The notes under the pieces are model-generated. The model had not been told where the DNA came from. It did no database searches and saw nothing but the letters and a program-made list of their open reading frames with translations. Both the position numbers and the translations under genes were made by a program. Positions 9,326-19,613 of a stretch of DNA of 64,000 bases are shown one piece after another (positions within the stretch are counted from its first letter, which is position 1; every line of letters starts with the position of its first letter). This DNA comes from Emiliania huxleyi CCMP1516 (lineage: Eukaryota; Haptophyta; Isochrysidales; Noelaerhabdaceae). Location of the stretch: contig NW_005200784.1 of assembly GCF_000372725.1 (NCBI RefSeq), positions 992,197 to 1,056,196 of the forward strand, read 5' to 3'.

Positions 9326-10945
9326 ATGCGGCTCGAAAGCTTTGTGCGCGTGGGCGGCGACACGCGCGACGTCAGCGGCCCACCTGCCGGCAGCATGCCG
9401 TCCTTCCTGCGACCCTTCCGCAGCGGTGGTAGCAGCGCATCGCCTCCGCCGCCGGCGGGCGAGCGCGAGGAGGCGCACGGCCGCATCCACGGCACAGTCG
9501 CCCCTCCGGGCGGCCACTCGCTCCCGCCGTCCTCGCGGGCACCCGCCGCCGCTGGCCCCGCCGCCGCTGCTCCCGCCACCGCTGGCCCTTTCGCCGCTGC
9601 TCCCGCCGCCAGCTCCGCCAATGCGAGGCCGGCCGCCGGTCCGTTTGGCCCTGGCTGCATCGAGGTCTACGTCGTCGACGGCGAGGGCGAGGGCAGCTGG
9701 TTCACGCTCTTTGACGACAAGGACGAGGACGAGATTGGGGGTGACAACTACGCCGCCAACCAGAGGCGGTTCAGGGCGCGGGCGGCGGTGGATGCTGACG
9801 AAGCGTGGTTTGACGAGCGGTTCGAGCGGGTCAGCGAGGCCTCGCACGGCTTCGACGGCGTCGCGCTCACCGCCGCTTGCGGCGGCACGGACGGCGCGCG
9901 GTACAAGCTCTCGCTGCAGCTCGCCGCGCCGCCCGACTCGCTGGTGCGGCGCGCCGAGTGCAGCTGCCCGGACTTCGCCAAGCGGCACCCGAGCGGTGTA
10001 CTGGACGAGTCGGTCCCGCCCAGCTCCGCCTCCCTCTGCAAGCACCTCCTCACGCTGCTCATGCGTGCGAGGGTGGCGTCCGAGACGCCCGTCGAGCCGG
10101 ATCCAATTCAAGCTCGCGGCACGCGCGGCACGTTTGTGCCTCAAAATGGCGGCGCAGGCTCCAGCGCGCCCCGGCCCCCCTCCTCTGGGAAGCGGCGGCT
10201 ACCGGCGCGCTTGGGCACCGCGGCTAAGCCACAAGCCGAGGATGACGCCTCCCTGGAGCGCGAGCCGCAGGATCCCGCCCCTGACCGGCCCGAGTCTCTC
10301 TCGCGCCACTCCTCGGCCGCCGAGCCGGCCAGGCGGAGCGGAGGGCGCGGTGGCGCGCGTGGCGCAGGGCGCGGCGGCGGTGGCGGCGGTGGCGGGGGAA
10401 GGCGCCGCGCCGACCCACCGGCGCCCCGAGCAAAGCAGCCAGACCTCCCGCCGCCGCCCGAGGGGTTTGTGACGCTTCGCCAGCCGGTGACAGCTGCGCA
10501 GCTGGTCGAGCTCGCCAAGCAGACGCTCGAGAGAGCCGGGCAGGCCGGGGCTGCGGGACGGGCAGACAGGGTGCGATCGGATGCACTTGGCGCGAGCGCC
10601 CCGGGCCGGACGGGCGGCGGCGCCCCGTCAGCTGCGCCGGGCGGTCGCCGGGAGGCGGAGCCGTCACGAGAAGAAGGCAAGCAGGAGGCTTCGGAGGATG
10701 TGAATGTGAGCCCGACCCCGGTGGAGGACAAGGGCACGGGCCTTCCCGGCGCTTATCTGAGTCAACTCTACCCCGCATGGGAGCCCCCCAAGACTACCTC
10801 GGCCGCACCACTGGCCGCACCGGAGCTGGCACCGCCACCGCCACCGCCACCGCCGCCGGCACCGGCGCCGGCACCGGCGGCTCCGTCCTCATACTCAAGG
10901 GGCTGGAAGAGCAGCGCCGTGGCCAGTCTCTTTGACGATGATTGA
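9326..10945 (+). CDS. SWIM-type zinc finger protein
   Basis: The frame is open from about 9278; the first ATG is at 9326. Around residue 200 the sequence RRAECSCPDFAKRHPSG and, after a spacer, SLCKHLLTLLMR gives the CxC...CxH ligand set of a SWIM zinc finger, which binds DNA or proteins. Before it lies an acidic segment (FDDKDEDEIGGDN). The C-terminal half is low complexity: a Gly/Arg block (RGGARGAGRGGGG), proline runs and a final SLFDDD. No other domain is apparent. A tag|gtgagt sequence at 9275-9283 lies between this ORF and the P-loop gene, and the two may be parts of one gene. Confidence 0.55.
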   Translation: MRLESFVRVGGDTRDVSGPPAGSMPSFLRPFRSGGSSASPPPPAGEREEAHGRIHGTVAPPGGHSLPPSSRAPAAAGPAAAAPATAGPFAAAPAASSANARPAAGPFGPGCIEVYVVDGEGEGSWFTLFDDKDEDEIGGDNYAANQRRFRARAAVDADEAWFDERFERVSEASHGFDGVALTAACGGTDGARYKLSLQLAAPPDSLVRRAECSCPDFAKRHPSGVLDESVPPSSASLCKHLLTLLMRARVASETPVEPDPIQARGTRGTFVPQNGGAGSSAPRPPSSGKRRLPARLGTAAKPQAEDDASLEREPQDPAPDRPESLSRHSSAAEPARRSGGRGGARGAGRGGGGGGGGGRRRADPPAPRAKQPDLPPPPEGFVTLRQPVTAAQLVELAKQTLERAGQAGAAGRADRVRSDALGASAPGRTGGGAPSAAPGGRREAEPSREEGKQEASEDVNVSPTPVEDKGTGLPGAYLSQLYPAWEPPKTTSAAPLAAPELAPPPPPPPPPAPAPAPAAPSSYSRGWKSSAVASLFDDD

Positions 10946-11302
10946 CGAGATGCGGCCGCGTCAGCTTCTGACGTCAGCATGTGCGTTGCGCGTTTTCTCC
11001 ATGAACTTCTCGCACAAGCGCGTGGCGTGCCTCCCATGATTCTCTCGACCGCATGTTGTGACTTGTGTCGCTTCACGCGTTGTGCCGGTGTCGATGTCTC
11101 CACCTATATACGTGACTACCGAGCTCGCTCGCTGAGTCAGCTGTGGCTTCTGTCGTGTTTCGCTGAGAGTCTGTCGCTCTTGCCTCGCTTGTGCCGCGTC
11201 GTCACATTCTCTACGTAGACGAGAGCCGTGTAGTAAAGCCGTACTAGAAGCAAGGACGAAGGAGTGCGCGCAGACGGCAGAGAGCAGATGTATGTGTGCG
11301 GA

Positions 11303-11401
<99 letters not shown>

Positions 11402-11599
11402 AGCGAAGGACACGAGCAACCTACGAACATGGGCGCGAGAAACAACACACAGCGAGAGGCACACATATATGTTCGTCGCAAGTACACAATCCCTCCACGC
11501 CTAGGGCCTGGCCAGAGCCCAATCACCCTTTCCATGGCAAAGGTAAGTATCTCCTGCACAGTAAGCCAGCAGGATCAGCAATATACAACGTCCAGACCT
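10946..11599. other. Intergenic with a CA microsatellite
   Basis: No gene is seen between the SWIM gene and the small minus-strand gene. The stretch contains the (CA)n tract at 11306-11399. Confidence 0.6.
11306..11399. repeat. (CA)n microsatellite
   Basis: About 47 uninterrupted CA dinucleotides. Confidence 0.97.
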
Positions 11600-12055
11600 T
11601 CAAACGGCCTCCTCCGCGGGCGCCTCGACCTTCTTCGTGCATTGCGGAAAGCACTTTGGCATCGAGCACTTTGGCATCGAGCACTTTGGCATCGAGCACT
11701 TTGGCATCGAGCAGGACGGCGGCTTGCAGCAGGGCGGCTTCTCCTTCACCTCAGCCTCACCCTCCTTGTCTTCGATGTCAACCTCGTCCTCCTCCTCCGC
11801 TGGCGTATCTTTTCGTGGTGAGACCATTGCCTTTATCTTGGTGAGAAAGCCCGCCGGCTCCTCTGCGGCGGGCTCGACCTCAGACTCTGGCTCTTCCGAT
11901 TCGTCCACCTGCTCCAACACCGTCCCAGCACTCGGCGTGCTCAGCACATAACCCTTGGTAGGGAGATTGGGCACCGCCACGTCCCCATCGGTAGTAAGCG
12001 CGTCAGGCGCAGTCGCCGGTTCGGCTGTCGCCATCTTTCCGCTCGAACAGCCCAT
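11600..12055 (-). CDS. Small acylation-motif protein with CSMPK repeats
   Basis: A 151-residue ORF with ATG start and stop. The N-terminus MGCSSGK combines the Gly2 myristoylation signal with a Cys3 palmitoylation site, a typical dual-acylation membrane anchor. The middle is acidic (DESEEPESEVEPAAEEP, and EEEDEVDIEDKEGEAE). The C-terminal third has four tandem CSMPK pentapeptides framed by CCKPPSC and CFPQC, a cysteine-rich segment that could bind metal or be acylated. A short central FLTKIKAMVSPRK segment may be an amphipathic helix. I recognise no family. It parallels the MGAAASK protein at 4443 in design, but not in sequence beyond the N-terminus. Confidence 0.55.
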   Translation of the reverse strand: MGCSSGKMATAEPATAPDALTTDGDVAVPNLPTKGYVLSTPSAGTVLEQVDESEEPESEVEPAAEEPAGFLTKIKAMVSPRKDTPAEEEDEVDIEDKEGEAEVKEKPPCCKPPSCSMPKCSMPKCSMPKCSMPKCFPQCTKKVEAPAEEAV

Positions 12056-12328
12056 AAGTTACCTGTGACGTGTGAGGAGACAACGGCGTGCGTGTGACGG
12101 CACGGCGGGGAGTGGTGGGCAGGAGGGCGGACAGCACGCGACCGGCAAACAAGGGGGTGCAGAATCACACGAGGCAGCCGAATCCGGCACACACCACGAG
12201 AACTCGACGCGGAAGTTTGTTGGTGCCCGCCGAAGGTTTTTAGCGGAGATTTCTTTCTTTTAAAGGACTTTTCTTTCTCCTTTTTTCAAAAACAATTGAT
12301 GGATTCTTCACAACTATATATCTCACAG
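12056..12328. other. Short intergenic region
   Basis: This separates the kinesin 3' end from the start of the acylation-motif gene, both on the minus strand. I see no gene or clear signal. Confidence 0.5.
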
Positions 12329-14918
12329 CTATATCTCCTGAAATTCCACACGGGTCCCCGAAGGCGGGTACCCCCGTGTAGTCGAAGCGCGATGGCTGTG
12401 AGATTTCACGAGCTTCTGGTTCCGCGTGGTGGAGCCCAGGAGGAGGGCTTTCATACACACGAACCAGTTGCGGCGCCCCTTGTCCGGCGTGTTGGCCATC
12501 ACCTGGCTGCTTCTCTGGCTGACGAGGTGCAGCTTTGCCTGCGCGAGGGCCTGCAGCTGGTCGCGCAGCGCCTCCGCCTCCGCCTGTTGACAGCCACTGG
12601 TGTGAATACCACCCTTGGCAGCTGGCTGCGCAGCGCCTCTGCTCCGCCTCCGCCGCCTCCGCCCGGCCGGCGAGCGGCTCGAGCTTGCGCAGCCGAGCGT
12701 GCTGCTCGGCCAGCTGGGCGCGCAAGCCGGCGATGGCGCCCTCCGAACTGTCCTCGCCTAGAGCGTCGGCAAGCCTCGCCTCAGCCGGGAGGGGCGCCGA
12801 CTCGTCTGCTGAACACCGCGTCGCGTCGTGTCTCACCGCTCTCGAGCTCCCGAAGCCGCGCCGACTCCGCCTCGAAAACGATGCGGCGAAGGGCGTCGAT
12901 TCCGTCGCGAGCGGAGCGCTGCCCTGACGGGGTCCGCACGAGCGCAACGCCGTGCAGCACCTTCTTGCAGGCAGTCGGGTGAGCAGGGGAGTAGTGCAGC
13001 TGGAGTAGTGCGGTGTCGGGGAGTCGAAATGTGTCCGCACCTGCACGCACTCGAGCATGTCGTGTAGCTCCTCCGCCTGTTCACAGCTCCAGATCAAACG
13101 CCTCTCCATCCCTCGAGGCAAGCCGTGCAGCCACTCCGCCTCCGCGTCTCTCCGCGTGAGCGCCTCCTACAACCGAAATACGCCCGGGATGCACCCGAGA
13201 TGCAGCCGAGGTGCAGTGCCCGCGCCGCTTGAGCGACTCCTCCAACTCCGCGAGGCTCCGCTGGCTCTCGGTCAGCTCCTCCTGTAGCGCCTCGGCCTGC
13301 CCCTTGGCCGCCTCGAGCTCGCGGCTAACCGCCTCCGAGGGCCCTGGGGGCGCCTCCCGCCACGCCTCTCCCTTCGTGTCTGCGGCCCCCGGCTCGCCGC
13401 TCCCTTGGTCACCCGCGAGCTGCAGCTTTGCCTGCGCGAGGGCCCGCAGCTGGCCGCTGCGCGCGAGCGCCAGCTCCGCGCGGGCGGCGCGCAGCTCCAC
13501 CCTCAGCTTGTCGTTCTGCGCCTGTCCACAGCGAGACGCGTGAAGACGCTGTCCGCAGCTCCCACGCGCAGCTCGCCCTGCAGCGCCTGGATCTGCTCGG
13601 GCGAAAGCAGCGTGTTGACGACGGCGGCGTTCTTGATCGCCTTTGCGCGGACGGCGAACTGGAGCGTCGACTTGGTCTCCGCGGCGTTCTGCTGGGCGGG
13701 CGAGCACGCGACGAGAAGAAGCGTCTTGGAGTTGCCTGATTCACAACAGGAGGTGTGACCCGACGCGGCTCACGAGCCTCTCGGAGGAATCTCGGAGCCT
13801 ATCTCGGCTCATCTCGTGCCTCCGAGCGACTCTTGCAGGACGCGGGTCAGCTTCGAGTTGCGGTACGGCACGTGCGCCTGGTGAGTATTGCTCTTCACGG
13901 GTGAACGAACCATAGCGTCGAGTTGCGGCACCGGCAACGTGCGCCTTCCCGTCGGCGAGGGCGGAGATGACGTGGCTGAGCGCAGAGAGCGACCCGTTGA
14001 TCTTCTTCGCCTCGTCGAGCGTCACTCCGCTCGCACCTGCTCACAGCCGGACCCGCCGTCCACAGTCGCCGTTCACAGAACGCCCTGAGTGTGCCTCCGG
14101 CCGCGCCCGTCTTTGAGATCTTCTCGGAGCCGGCCAGGTCGGCGATGTTCAGCTTCGAGACGCGCACCGACCCATCGGATGACGTTTGCTGCAGCGTGAG
14201 CGTCAGTAGCGCGTGCGAGCGAGAGGACTGGCTGTTCATCAGAGTCGCGCTGACCATCCGATGCGCGTTGCCTATTCGCCACGCTGTTCGTCAACAGACG
14301 CCTTCGTCAGCATCGCGCCAGCCGCCCACCCAGCGGCGTGCCGCACTGCAGCACCTCGAGCACGTCCGCCTCGCTCGCCACCTTCATATGGCGCAGCCCC
14401 TCGACGTACACGCCCGCCTTGGCCGTCTCGCGGATCGCCCGCCCACCCGCCGCCCCGCCCGCCAGCAGGCTCTGGCGGTCGGTCGGTCGGTCAGTCTCGA
14501 GCAGGTCTCGCACCACCTCCTTGTAGATCTCGAGGTAGGAGCAGGTGAGGTCGAACTCGGCGCCGCTCAGCGACTCGAAGAGGTGCTGAACCGCTCGTGG
14601 AAGCACGCCCGGGTCGGCCGCCGTCCCCATCACGCTGTGCGTCTTGCCGGAGCCGGTCTGGCCGTAGGCGAGGATGGTGCCGTTGTAGCCCTGAAGCACG
14701 GCGTCGACGATGCCGGAGACGTGCCCGTACGTCTCAGCCTGCGTCGCCCACATTGGCAGCACCGCGTCGAAGGTGTGGCTCGCGCCGCCATCCTCGGCAA
14801 GCGAGACGGTGCGGCCATCGTCGGCGAAGCGGAAGGCTGGCGCGGACTGCTGCGACGCGGCCTCGCGCGCGCTCGGCGGCCGGAAGCGGGCGACGACCTT
14901 GATGGCCTCGCCAGCCAT
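12329..14918 (-). CDS. Kinesin motor protein with N-terminal motor and coiled-coil tail
   Basis: The start is the ATG of MAGEAIKVVARFRPP. The motor shows the P-loop GQTGSGKTHSVMG, switch I NSQSSRSHALL, switch II NIADLAGSEKISKTGA, the helix ASGVTLDEAKKINGSLSAL and the HVPYRNSKLTRVLQESLGG segment, so it should be an active microtubule ATPase. After the motor, Glu/Ala/Leu-rich heptads (about 13520-12400) predict coiled coil, and the tail ends near RVEFQEI. Exons I can define: 14918-14342, 14271-14107, 14036-13945, 13877-13820, 13735-13587, one starting at 13521, and the last 12583-12329; exons between 13.4 and 12.65 kb are less certain. All defined introns are GC-AG, 65-84 nt, most with the copy-plus-tail structure described under findings. 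I cannot assign the subfamily. Confidence 0.85.
13878..13944 (-). repeat. Introner-like intron in the kinesin gene
   Basis: A clear example of the copy-plus-tail intron. The intron's first 30 nt (13944-13915, starting gcgcacgttgcc) are a near-identical copy of the downstream exon's start (13877-13851, gcgcacgtgccg). The remaining 37 nt contain ttcacccgtgaa and end caccag. Splicing joins GK to AHVPYRN in frame, with GC-AG borders. Confidence 0.75.
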
Positions 14919-15488
14919 TTGGCGCCGCCGCGAGCTGTGCTTCTTCAAGCCTCCTCTCGCGCCGCCGCCGCGTCGGCGCGCAGGCCTCGCCGCTCCGCCT
15001 CGAGCGAGTTGACCTGGCCCTTCAAGCTGTGAAGCTGTGTTCAAAGCCCCGTGGGGGACGGACGATTCTTATTTCTTTTTCAGGGAGAGGTGAGAGACAC
15101 ATGGACCCGCCATGAAAACGGTATGGTGGGTGGACTAACTGTTTCTGTTAGGCCCAAAGTTAACGTTTGACAGCTCTGTATATTCTGTACGTGTTGGGTG
15201 TACCGACACCCACTGTTGACTGTATAGCAAGTATAGGCCGCTAAAGGCCCCACGCGCGCAGCGTGCGAGAGCGGAGCTGGAAGCGAGTCTCTCTCATACG
15301 TACGTTATGCGGAGGTTGTGAAGCTCTGAGATGCCATTTCACACTCTCATGCCCCCGCGCCCCGCCCCACACCCACCCCTCGCCCCACGAGCCTGACCGG
15401 CCACCGCAACCCTGGCGACGCGGCCTCGCCCGGAGGATACAGACAAACATGTCTCCGCTCATAACTCCCCGCTGGTCCCGGGTCAGCC
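14919..15488. other. Kinesin upstream / hisHF downstream region
   Basis: The frame stays open upstream of the kinesin start to about 15044, but that stretch is Arg/Gly-rich and unlike a motor N-terminus, so I did not include it. 15050-15488 is lower in GC and holds no visible gene. Confidence 0.5.
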
Positions 15489-18155
15489 TCACTCGCTCTC
15501 GGGGGGCGGCGCAAACTCCTGGCTCGGCGTGGCCGCGGCGCGCACCGCGAACCCCGCGGTGGCGCAGCACTCCTTGACAGCGCTGATCGCGACCGTCCGG
15601 CGGTGAAAGATGGACGCGGCGAGCGCCGCCTCGACCTGCGTGCTGCGGAAGACCTCGCTGAAGTGCTCGGGCGCGCCGGCGCCCGACGAGGCAATCACCG
15701 GGATCGAGACGGCCGCCTTGAGCATCGCCATGAGCGGCAGGTCGAAGCCGGCGTGCTGCCCTGCGAGCGGTGCGCGGCGCGGTGGGCGAGGCCGTGGCAA
15801 AGGGCGGGTGGACAGGGGGGAGGGAGGGGGGGAGGGCGGGGAGGGGGAGGAGGGGCGGGGAGACGCCGTCGCAGTCGATGCAGTTGACGAGCAGCTCGCC
15901 GGCCCCGAGCGCCTCCACCGCGCGCGCCACCTGCACGACGTCGAGCCCCGACCCCTTGCGGCCGCCCTGCAGCGTGCACTCGTACCAGCAGAGCGACTCG
16001 CCGGCGGGACCGCGTCCGCCGCGGCCGAGCGGACCCGCGTGGTCGGCGAGCGCGTGCCCCTCTGCGGCGGCGGCGTCCGCCACCCACACGCGGCGCGGGT
16101 CGATCGAGACGACGCACGCCTGCGCGCCGTACTTTGCGGAGATGGCCTCGATCGAGGTCGAGCCGTCGCACGTGCCTCCGCGCTCGAGGTACGCGCGGGC
16201 AGCCTCCGCCGCGTCGGAGCCGAGAGAGACCTTGTCCGCGCCGGCGCGGAAGTAGGCGTCGGCGACCTGCAGCGCGGACGAGCGTGAGCGACACTTCCTA
16301 GACGCTTCCTAGCCGCTTCCTAGACGCTTCCTAGCCGCTTCCTAGACGCTTCCTAGACGCTTCCTAGACGCTTCCTAGACGCTTCCTAGACCTGCAGCGC
16401 GGACGAGCGTGTTCCCTGCGCGTCGACGAGGTCCTTGATGCCGCCTGCGGGGAGACGCGGGGGAGGGGGGAGGTGTGTGCGTGTGTGTGCGTCTGCGTGC
16501 TTGCGTGTGCGAGGCGGTGTGCCTCCGACACAGAGCGGGACGAAGCAGGTGCGAGACGCCTCGGCGAGCACCTGGAGCAGGGAGGGAGGGGAGGGGGGAG
16601 GGGGTGGGGGTGAGGGAGCGGGGCGGGGGGAGGGGAGGGAGGGTGGTACTGGCCCGGCGGGGGGGGAGAGGGGCGCACTTTGAGCATCGGCAGGTCCGTC
16701 AGCGGGCACTACTACTACTACTACTAATAATAATACTCACTTTGAGCATCGGCAGGTCCGTCAGCGGGCACTCGCGGAAGCCCGTGATGTTGAGGAAAGT
16801 GACCTCGTCTGCCCCCTCCTCGTAGTACCTGCTCACGGCTAGACGTGTGAAGAAGGCTGAGGGAGGCGGCCTCGCCCCCTCCTCGCGGCGCCTCCGCGCC
16901 AGCGCCACCGGCTTGCCCAGGTTGCGCACCTCGCCGCCGCCCTGTCGGGGAGTGCCGAGGGTGTCGAGGAGGAGACGACGAGGGGCCGAGGGGCTCGTGA
17001 GGGTGGAATGTCCTCCCCCCCCCCCCCCCCCTCGCCACGGCGGCTACCCGCGGATCTACGGCTCCGCGGGCCTTCTCGCGGCAGTCGTACTGGTCGCCCT
17101 TGGTCACCACGAGGTCGCCCGCGTCGTTGGCGCGCACGTCGAGGCAGGCGACGATGCGGCGGCAAGGGCCCGCGGACAGCTTGCCCGCGCCGAGCCGCGG
17201 CCGCGTGCTACCGCCTCCGGCGGCGGCGGCGGCGACCGCGCGCGGCGGCGGCTCTGCGGTCGACGAGGCGAGGAAGGCTCCGAGCAGCGCGAGCCCGACG
17301 GCGCCAGACTTCTCGGGGTGGAACTGGACCGCGGCGACCTTGCCGTTGGCGACGCCCTGCGGCGGAGGGGCGGTCGGGGTCGTCCCCTCGGTGCCGCCAC
17401 CGGACGGTTGGCTCAGCGCGAGACGCCGCGCCGGTGGGTGGGTGTGGTGCGCAGCGTGTGGTGAGAGGCGTGTGGTGGGAGGCGTGTGGTGTGTGGTGCA
17501 GCGCGGCGCACCGAGACGAACCGATCGCCGTACTCGGTCTCGCAGAGCACCCACGGCGCGACGGCCTCGGAGCGCGGCACGCGGAAGGAGTGGACAAAGT
17601 AGAGCGCGTCTCCCTCCGCCAGCGAGCCGAGCAGCGGCGACGGCTGCGCCGCCGCCACACCGTTCCACCCGATCTGCGGGACGCACAGACCGTGCGACGC
17701 GACGTCAAACCGACCGACGGCGCCTGTGGGCGGCGCGACCGCGTCGGTGAGTGCGGACCGGTGGCACCACGGCGCGCGGAGGTCTCGGGCCGCTCCAGGC
17801 CTCGCGTCATGCGGGGCGGGCGGGCGGGCGGGCGGCGCTGACCAGGCACGACGCCAAGTCCAGCGACGCCAGGGCTCTCCTCTGACGACTCGAACAGCGT
17901 CTGCATGCCAAGGCAGATGCCGAGGAAGGGCCGGCCGGCGCGGATGTACGCGCGCAGCGGCTCCACCAGCTGTTTTCGCTCGAGCATCGCCATGCAAGAG
18001 CCAAACGCGCCCACTCCCGGGAAGAAGAGAATCGCGGCCGACGCGACGGCCTCTGGCTTGTCCGTCTGCTCGACATCGCAGCCGAGAGCGACGAGCGCGT
18101 TGTAGAGCGACTTCACGTTGCCGGCGCCGTAGTCGAGCAGGGTGACGCGCGTCAT
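15489..18155 (-). CDS. HIS7: Bifunctional imidazole glycerol phosphate synthase (HisH-HisF fusion)
   Basis: The N-terminal half is the class I glutamine amidotransferase: [19 protein letters not shown], the nucleophile loop [14 protein letters not shown], and [12 protein letters not shown] with the catalytic His-x-Glu. The C-terminal half is the HisF barrel: [44 protein letters not shown] and the last helix SAVKECC. HisH makes ammonia from glutamine; HisF uses it on PRFAR to give IGP and AICAR, linking histidine and purine synthesis. Fusion in this order is usual in fungi, plants and algae. Several introns interrupt it, including ones at 16829-16891 (copy-plus-tail type), near 16290-16390 (11-mer array) and a G-rich one near 15790-15865. 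No obvious plastid transit peptide precedes the chosen ATG, though an upstream exon could carry one. Confidence 0.9.
16290..16390. repeat. 11-bp tandem array inside a hisHF intron
   Basis: About nine copies of cttcctagacg or cttcctagccg stand head to tail. The array is flanked by a direct duplication of gacctgcagcgcggacgagc (16264 and 16389), which spans the exon edge on both sides. Confidence 0.85.
16677..16771. repeat. Duplicated exon-intron junction in hisHF
   Basis: A 33-bp segment is present twice (16677-16709 and 16739-16771), separated by a TAC/TAA trinucleotide run. On the minus strand each copy encodes the end of an HisF exon ([10 protein letters not shown]) followed by a possible 5' splice site. 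The first copy met by transcription has the strong donor gtgagt. Confidence 0.85.
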
Positions 18156-18494
18156 GGAGTTGCGGTCGGCCGGGCCCGACCTCGGCGTAACCTTCAAAGA
18201 AAAGAATTCACTGAGGCCGCCGCCTCTGTCAGTGTGCCGCCCCGATAATAGTGAGAGACTGCCAGTGAGAAGCCGGAGGAAGGTCGCTAGTCGAGAGAGA
18301 TCGCCAGTGGAATAGGGAGTCCACTGTGCTGCGAGCCCGTCGCTGTCCCTTGTCAGGAGCAGGAGGACTAGGAGAGCGCAACCAGTAGGAGGCCCGCGCC
18401 TGCCCCCGTGCCGCCGGGTGCAACTTTGTCCTATACGAGAGGGGAATCCCGGGACCCTGTCGTGTGGGTAAACCCTGCCCAGCCCCCCTCTCCG

Positions 18495-18580
18495 TGTCGC
18501 GATGCGCTCCCCACTCCCGTGGCCCCTGTCCCTGTACCCTGATCGTCCTTCCAAGATCATGTTGTTTGGTGTGTCTGTTT
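18495..18580 (+). repeat. Dispersed repeat family F, copy 2
   Basis: It matches 5-90, including gcgatgcgctcccca and ctgatcgtccttcc. It ends in a ttta-rich run resembling those at 30840 and 55765. Confidence 0.6.
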
Positions 18581-18962
18581 TATTTATTTATTTAAGGTCC
18601 CCCGGGCCACTTTCGGGGGGCAAACCCTGCCCGGCCCCTAGGACCCCGGGTAAGGCCCAGGTGTGGCCTAGGGCATCAGAAGGGACCCAGAGGAGTCCAG
18701 TCTGAGCCATAGAGCCCATGTCTTCGCCCCCGAAGGTCGCGTTCAAATGCCCGGAACGGACGTCACAGTGGTGTCCGGCCGGCGCGATCACCGAGCTGTG
18801 ACGCTCAGGGAAGCCCGATGAGGTGCTGGTTTCTTTGCCCAGGGCTGGCCTTCCCCCCAGGCTGGATCAGCTGAGCAAGGTTTGGGGAGAATCCTATAGA
18901 AGGATCTTCAGATATTTTGACGGATGACCGAAAATGGGCAAAAACGGGGTGATTTTCTTAAA

Positions 18963-19200
18963 ACATGTGTGGTGGCGGCGTGCCGTCCTCCCATCCCTCC
19001 CTTGCGCCTTGGGTGGCACTTGGAGCACTTGGAGTGCAGTTATTTGCCGCACGCCCAGGACCGGGGAGCTCAGAAGCGCACCCAGTTGGCCGGACGATTG
19101 GGAGATCGGGTTACGGGCTAGAGAGCCCTAGCCCTGGGGGGTGCGCGGTCGCAGGGCCATAACACGGGTCTCCGAGGGTTGGCTCCGTGTACCGGGTTTC
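18963..19200 (+). repeat. Composite of module A and family B
   Basis: Module A (gtggtggcggcgtgccgtcc, 18966 onward) runs directly into family B (cttggagcacttggagtgca, 19018 onward) and ends at tctccgagggttgg. This is the only place in the window where the two modules are joined, suggesting they are parts of one longer element. Confidence 0.7.
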
Positions 19201-19613
19201 CCCTTAACTGCAGAACGCCCCCTCTACTCGGAGCTAGTGGACACGACACTAGCTAGTGATACGAGAATACGTACCGCCCCCACGCAACTACTCGACGATA
19301 ATACGAGAATAGATGGCCGGTTTTCTTTCTTTCTTTTTGTCTGTTTTCTTTCTTTCTTTACATGAGACTCGATTGATTCTAATCTCCCGGTCCTTTACCT
19401 TTTCTTCTTCACTCTCTCGGAAGAAAACGCGCAATCCGCAAAGCGCTCTTTTAGCCCGCGGGACCGCGGCCCGCCGTGGCGTTGGAGAGACACCCGCGCG
19501 GCCCGGACCCGCGGGGACCAGGGAGAACGGAGATGTGCCAGGTTCGGCATCCTTGGCTTCCTCTCTTTTTCGTTTTCGACTGTACATGTAGGAAACTTCA
19601 TAAGACAGCAGCG

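Larger units (their letters stand above)
18156..19613. other. Intergenic with dispersed repeats
   Basis: No gene is seen. It holds family F copy 2 (18495-18580), a ttta-rich tract (18575-18598), a composite of module A and family B (18963-19200), and T/C-rich ttctttcttt tracts at 19320-19365 related to module A. Confidence 0.6.

Noticed and set aside
8420-10144. Long minus-strand frame across the P-loop and SWIM genes
   Set aside because: An antisense frame made open by high GC content; the plus-strand frames carry the Walker A and SWIM motifs.
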